From an uncultured Granulosicoccus sp. (GTDB lineage Bacteria > Pseudomonadota > Gammaproteobacteria > Granulosicoccales > Granulosicoccaceae): 8,783 bases of DNA. This document shows, piece after piece, positions 6,508 through 8,783 of this stretch (position 1 is the first letter of the stretch; every line of letters starts with the position of its first letter). Both the position numbers and the translations under genes were made by a program. Where the stretch lies: the NCBI GenBank assembly GCA_938016235.1, contig CALLPU010000497.1:1-8783 (forward strand), read 5' to 3'. A model generated the notes under the pieces. It ran no database searches and had not been told where the DNA came from. It saw nothing but the letters and a program-made list of their open reading frames with translations.

Positions 6508-7377
6508 TCAGCCCTTAACTGCGCCAGCCATCAGGCCACGTACAAAATAACGCCCTGAAACCACATAGACAATGAGAGTCGGCAAGGCTGCCAGTACTGC
6601 GCCTGCGAAGTGAACGTTGTATTCCTTGACTCCGGTGGAGGAGCTGACCAGGTTGTTCAAGGCAACGGTCATGGGAACCGAATCCGCATCGGCAAAGCTT
6701 GCGCCAAACAGAAAATCGTTCCAGATATTGGTGAACTGCCAGATAACAGTAACCACAATGATCGGCCCCGAGGATGGCAGCAGAATGCGTGTGAAGATAC
6801 GAAAGAAACCAGCACCGTCAATTTGAGCTGCACGGACAAGCTCTGTAGGAAAGGCCGCATAGTAGTTTCGGAAAAACAGTGTGGTAAACCCTAGGCCATA
6901 CACCAGGTGAACCAAAACCAGACCAGAGGTTGTTCCGGCAAGGCCTAGTACACCCAACATCTTTGCCATGGGTATCAAGACGATCTGGAAGGGTATGAAG
7001 CACGACAGTAGTATCAGACCGAATACAACGCCATCTCCCCGAAAGCGCCACTTTGTCAGAACGTATCCGTTGAGCGCACCCAGTAGTGTCGATAGCAACA
7101 CGGCGGGCACAACCATGACGATGGAATTGACGAAATACGGCTTTAAGCCGGTGGCCTGAATGCCAATTTGCGCCGTGGACCAGGCACTTCGCCAGGGGTC
7201 GAGAGTCCATACCTGTGGCAAGGCAAGCATGTCTCCCTGCCGAATCTCGGCCAGAGGTTTGAAGGAGTTTGCCAGCATGACGTAGAGCGGCAACAAGTAA
7301 TAGATGGCAAACACAAGCAGGACGAGATAAAGCGCCAGGCGTCCAATGCCGAATTTGCCCGTTGATAGCGTGCTCAT
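6508..7377 (-). CDS. gtsC: Carbohydrate ABC importer permease, GtsC/MalG type
   Basis: This is the second inner-membrane permease subunit of the importer, 289 residues, close to the norm for MalG-like proteins. Hydrophobic segments consistent with six membrane helices lie at about 13-36, 83-107, 117-138, 149-169, 203-225 and 256-276. The cytoplasmic EAA loop that contacts the ATPase is clear at 179-201: ELVRAAQIDGAGFFRIF followed by TRILLP. The post-TM1 stretch NSFKPLAEIRQGDMLALP and the ending YFVRGLMAGAVKG are very like GtsC of Pseudomonas glucose/mannose importers. The ATG at 7377 overlaps the gtsB stop by 4 bases (ATGA), so the permeases are translationally coupled, as expected for a one-to-one heterodimer. 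Substrate is inferred from family resemblance only: glucose or mannose is the best guess, with other hexoses or glycosides possible. Confidence 0.92.
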   Translation of the reverse strand: MSTLSTGKFGIGRLALYLVLLVFAIYYLLPLYVMLANSFKPLAEIRQGDMLALPQVWTLDPWRSAWSTAQIGIQATGLKPYFVNSIVMVVPAVLLSTLLGALNGYVLTKWRFRGDGVVFGLILLSCFIPFQIVLIPMAKMLGVLGLAGTTSGLVLVHLVYGLGFTTLFFRNYYAAFPTELVRAAQIDGAGFFRIFTRILLPSSGPIIVVTVIWQFTNIWNDFLFGASFADADSVPMTVALNNLVSSSTGVKEYNVHFAGAVLAALPTLIVYVVSGRYFVRGLMAGAVKG

Positions 7378-8249
7378 CGCTTGGGATCCGATCGCAATTC
7401 AGCGTAAAGGTAAGGCACTATGATCGAAAAAATCATGATTAGCATGATGATCGCTGAAGATGCACCAATGCCCATGAGGTTACGACTGAATGTGTAGGAA
7501 TACATGAAGGTAGCTGGCAACTCAGTCGCTTTGCCTGGCCCACCACCGGTTAGCGCAACAACAAGATCATAGGATTTGATAGCCAGATGTGCGAGGACAA
7601 CAAACGCCGATAGAAAGACGGGGCGCATCATGGGGATAATAATGCGTCGATAGATACGGACACGCGATGCGCCATCGATTTCAGCGGCGCGAATAATATC
7701 GGCATTTACCCCTCTTAACCCTGCAAGAAACATCGCCATGACAAACCCGGAGCTTTGCCAGACGGCTGCGATGACAACGGTATAGATCGCGTGAGTGCGA
7801 CTTTTTATCCAGTTGAATTCAAAACTTTCCCAGCCCCATTGATGCATGGTGTGTTCGAGCCCGATTCCCGGATCAAGAAACCACTTCCAGGCCGTACCGG
7901 TAACTATGAACGATAGCGCCATGGGATAGAGATAGATGGGACGAAGCAATCCTTCTGCCCGTATTTTCTGGTCGAGCATGATGGCCAGAAACAAGCCCAG
8001 CACACTGCAAATCACGATATACAGACCACCGAATATCGCCAGGTTCTTTAAGGAGCCGGTCCAGTGTCGAAGTTTCCATAGCCGATCGTAGTTGTCCAGA
8101 CCCACGAACCCATACGATGGCAGCATTTTCGAGTCGGACAATGACAAATAGCCGGTATAGGCGATAAACCCATAAACGAAAAACAGGATCAGCAAAAAAC
8201 TCGGACCCAATACCAGCCGCGGTAACCAATCTTGCAACTGCGCTTTCAT
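7374..8249 (-). CDS. gtsB: Carbohydrate ABC importer permease, GtsB/MalF type
   Basis: This is the first permease subunit of the importer, 291 residues, and forms the inner-membrane channel with GtsC. It has hydrophobic segments near 12-34, 68-92, 105-124, 155-177, 208-230 and 262-283. The EAA loop DIIRAAEIDGASRVRIY, followed by RRIIIP, occupies 184-206. The stretches DQKIRAEGLLRPIYLYPMA, VTGTAWKWFLDPGIGLE, AAVWQSSGFVMAMFLAGLRG and the closing IIVPYLYAELR are strongly reminiscent of GtsB in Pseudomonas glucose/mannose uptake. The short N-terminus and absence of the MalF-type P2 insertion also fit. ATG at 8249 was chosen; an overlapping ATG at 8253 is in another frame. There is no convincing Shine-Dalgarno sequence. 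It lies 159 bases after gtsA, a gap containing two hairpins that may set a lower level of permease than of binding protein. Confidence 0.93.
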   Translation of the reverse strand: MKAQLQDWLPRLVLGPSFLLILFFVYGFIAYTGYLSLSDSKMLPSYGFVGLDNYDRLWKLRHWTGSLKNLAIFGGLYIVICSVLGLFLAIMLDQKIRAEGLLRPIYLYPMALSFIVTGTAWKWFLDPGIGLEHTMHQWGWESFEFNWIKSRTHAIYTVVIAAVWQSSGFVMAMFLAGLRGVNADIIRAAEIDGASRVRIYRRIIIPMMRPVFLSAFVVLAHLAIKSYDLVVALTGGGPGKATELPATFMYSYTFSRNLMGIGASSAIIMLIMIFSIIVPYLYAELRSDPKR

Positions 8250-8335
8250 ACATTCAATGACAGCAGATTATTGAATCGGCCCACTGTTGTTTTTCAGTAG
8301 CTGAATCAGGGTGAAAAGACATCGCGGGCCTCAAA

Positions 8336-8364
8336 CCGTGCATCAGAGTAAAACTGATGCACGG
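8336..8364. terminator. Strong intercistronic hairpin between gtsA and gtsB (attenuator or mRNA stabiliser)
   Basis: There is a perfect 11-base inverted repeat: CCGTGCATCAG at 8336-8346 and CTGATGCACGG at 8354-8364, with a 7-base loop. On the plus strand it is followed by C and five Ts, the form of a rho-independent terminator. On the minus strand, where gtsA and gtsB are transcribed, only three Ts follow. For the operon it is thus more likely a partial terminator or a 3' stabiliser of the gtsA message, as is common after binding-protein genes. It could also stop antisense transcription entering gtsA. Confidence 0.65.
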
Positions 8365-8372
8365 CTTTTTAC

Positions 8373-8398
8373 CCCGGACTAACGTTAAAAAGTTCGGG
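8373..8398. repeat. Second inverted repeat immediately after gtsA
   Basis: CCCGGACT at 8373-8380 pairs with AGTTCGGG at 8391-8398 across a 10-base loop, with seven of eight positions complementary. It begins 10 bases after the gtsA stop codon, measured on the minus strand, and is separated by eight bases from the stronger hairpin at 8336-8364. Together they make a tandem hairpin block in the gtsA-gtsB gap. It has no U-tract on the coding strand, so it is not a terminator on its own. Confidence 0.45.
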
Positions 8399-8408
8399 AG
8401 AGGCAGCT

Positions 8409-8783
8409 TTACATGACGGCTTCAATAGAGTTAGCCAATTCTTCCGCGGCTTCTTCACTGGATAATTCGCCATTGAAATGCTGGGTTACCACATCATAAA
8501 CAGCATTTTTTATGGCTGCTGGCGCTGCATGCCCATGTGCCATGGAGCCATACAGTGAGTTGGCTGTATTGGCTTCCGCCAAATCAGACATCGCTTTCTT
8601 GCCGCAATCATCAAAGTCATCATTGGGTACATCCGTACGGGCGGGGGCTGATCCTTTCACGACATTGAAAGCGGATTGAAAAACCGGATTCATGATAGAC
8701 GAGGCCATCTTCAGTTGCGCATCACTGTCACCCTCTTCCTGACCAAACATTGCGAACTGATCAGAGTTGAACGTTACCGAACC
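8409..8783 (-). CDS. gtsA: Sugar ABC importer substrate-binding protein, GtsA-like, C-terminal part
   Basis: This is the periplasmic binding protein that should capture the sugar and deliver it to GtsBC. Only the last 124 residues are present: the frame is open to the window edge at 8783, so the ATG at 8750 is internal. The visible part contains PVFQSAFNVVKGSAPARTDV and YGSMAHGHAAPAAIKNAVYD. These are characteristic of the C-terminal lobe of GtsA-type glucose/mannose binding proteins (family 1 solute-binding proteins), where VKGS-PAR-D is a widely conserved stretch. The chain ends in an acidic helix (SSEEAAEELANSIEAVM). The signal peptide and most of the ligand-binding residues lie outside the window, so specificity cannot be judged. 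It is the first visible gene of the operon; the operon promoter must be further upstream. Confidence 0.87.
   Translation of the reverse strand, partial: GSVTFNSDQFAMFGQEEGDSDAQLKMASSIMNPVFQSAFNVVKGSAPARTDVPNDDFDDCGKKAMSDLAEANTANSLYGSMAHGHAAPAAIKNAVYDVVTQHFNGELSSEEAAEELANSIEAVM

Noticed and set aside
6818..7210. Minus-strand 130-codon open frame within gtsC
   Set aside because: It is out of frame inside gtsC on the same strand. The gtsC frame carries the EAA loop and membrane helices, while this one is Arg/His/Cys-rich and featureless.
7873..8253. Alternative 126-codon frame starting 4 bases upstream of gtsB
   Set aside because: It overlaps the 5' part of gtsB in another frame. The gtsB frame clearly encodes a GtsB-type permease; this one matches nothing I recognise.
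8293..8305. Small hairpin TTCAG-TAG-CTGAA in the gtsA-gtsB gap
   Set aside because: A five-base stem with a three-base loop and no T-run after it on the operon strand is too short to support a separate regulatory call.
8254..8408. Search for a small gene or separate gtsB promoter in the gtsA-gtsB gap
   Set aside because: No open frame with a credible start and no convincing -35/-10 pair was found. The gap is explained by the two hairpins.

Overview
The window looks like chromosomal DNA from a Gram-negative proteobacterium, most likely a free-living gammaproteobacterium. This rests on roughly balanced base composition, a DevBCA-type envelope exporter, a CecR-like TetR regulator and a sugar importer that closely resembles the Pseudomonas glucose/mannose (Gts) system. 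The organism cannot be named from sequence alone. Genes are dense and nearly every long frame is an ordinary conserved family. There are no RNA genes, CRISPR arrays, insertion sequences or prophage genes that I can see.

Layout. (1) Bases 1-252, plus strand: the 3' end of a small cupin-fold protein whose start lies outside the window. (2) Bases 392-3482, minus strand: a three-gene operon, devB-devC-devA, joined by two 4-base overlaps. It encodes a membrane fusion protein, an FtsX/MacB-like permease and an ATPase, which together should form an exporter. (3) Bases 3483-3586: a short AT-rich divergent regulatory region with two tandem copies of a TTAATC-N4-GATTAA palindrome. These lie over the -35/-10 elements of a good predicted promoter for devBCA. 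(4) Bases 3587-4282, plus strand: a TetR/AcrR repressor with a CecR-type C-terminal half, the obvious candidate to bind those palindromes. (5) Bases 4324-8783, minus strand: a sugar-uptake operon in the order gtsA (3' end only) - gtsB - gtsC - UgpC/GtsD-type ATPase - Gfo/Idh/MocA dehydrogenase. gtsA and gtsB are separated by 159 bases with two stable inverted repeats; the remaining genes are tightly packed or overlapping.

How the genes work together. The devBCA block and its divergent regulator form a self-contained, probably ligand-inducible efflux unit. It would need a TolC-like outer membrane channel encoded elsewhere. The gts block is a complete CUT1 importer except for the N-terminal part of the binding protein. 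Its last gene overlaps the ATPase gene by 4 bases and encodes an NAD(P)-dependent sugar or polyol dehydrogenase of the YdgJ/IolW type, so uptake and oxidation of the same substrate are probably co-expressed. I found no strong sign of an undescribed system. The points most worth a second look are the paired operators, the gtsA-gtsB hairpins and the coupling of a Gts-type importer to a YdgJ/IolW-like dehydrogenase.
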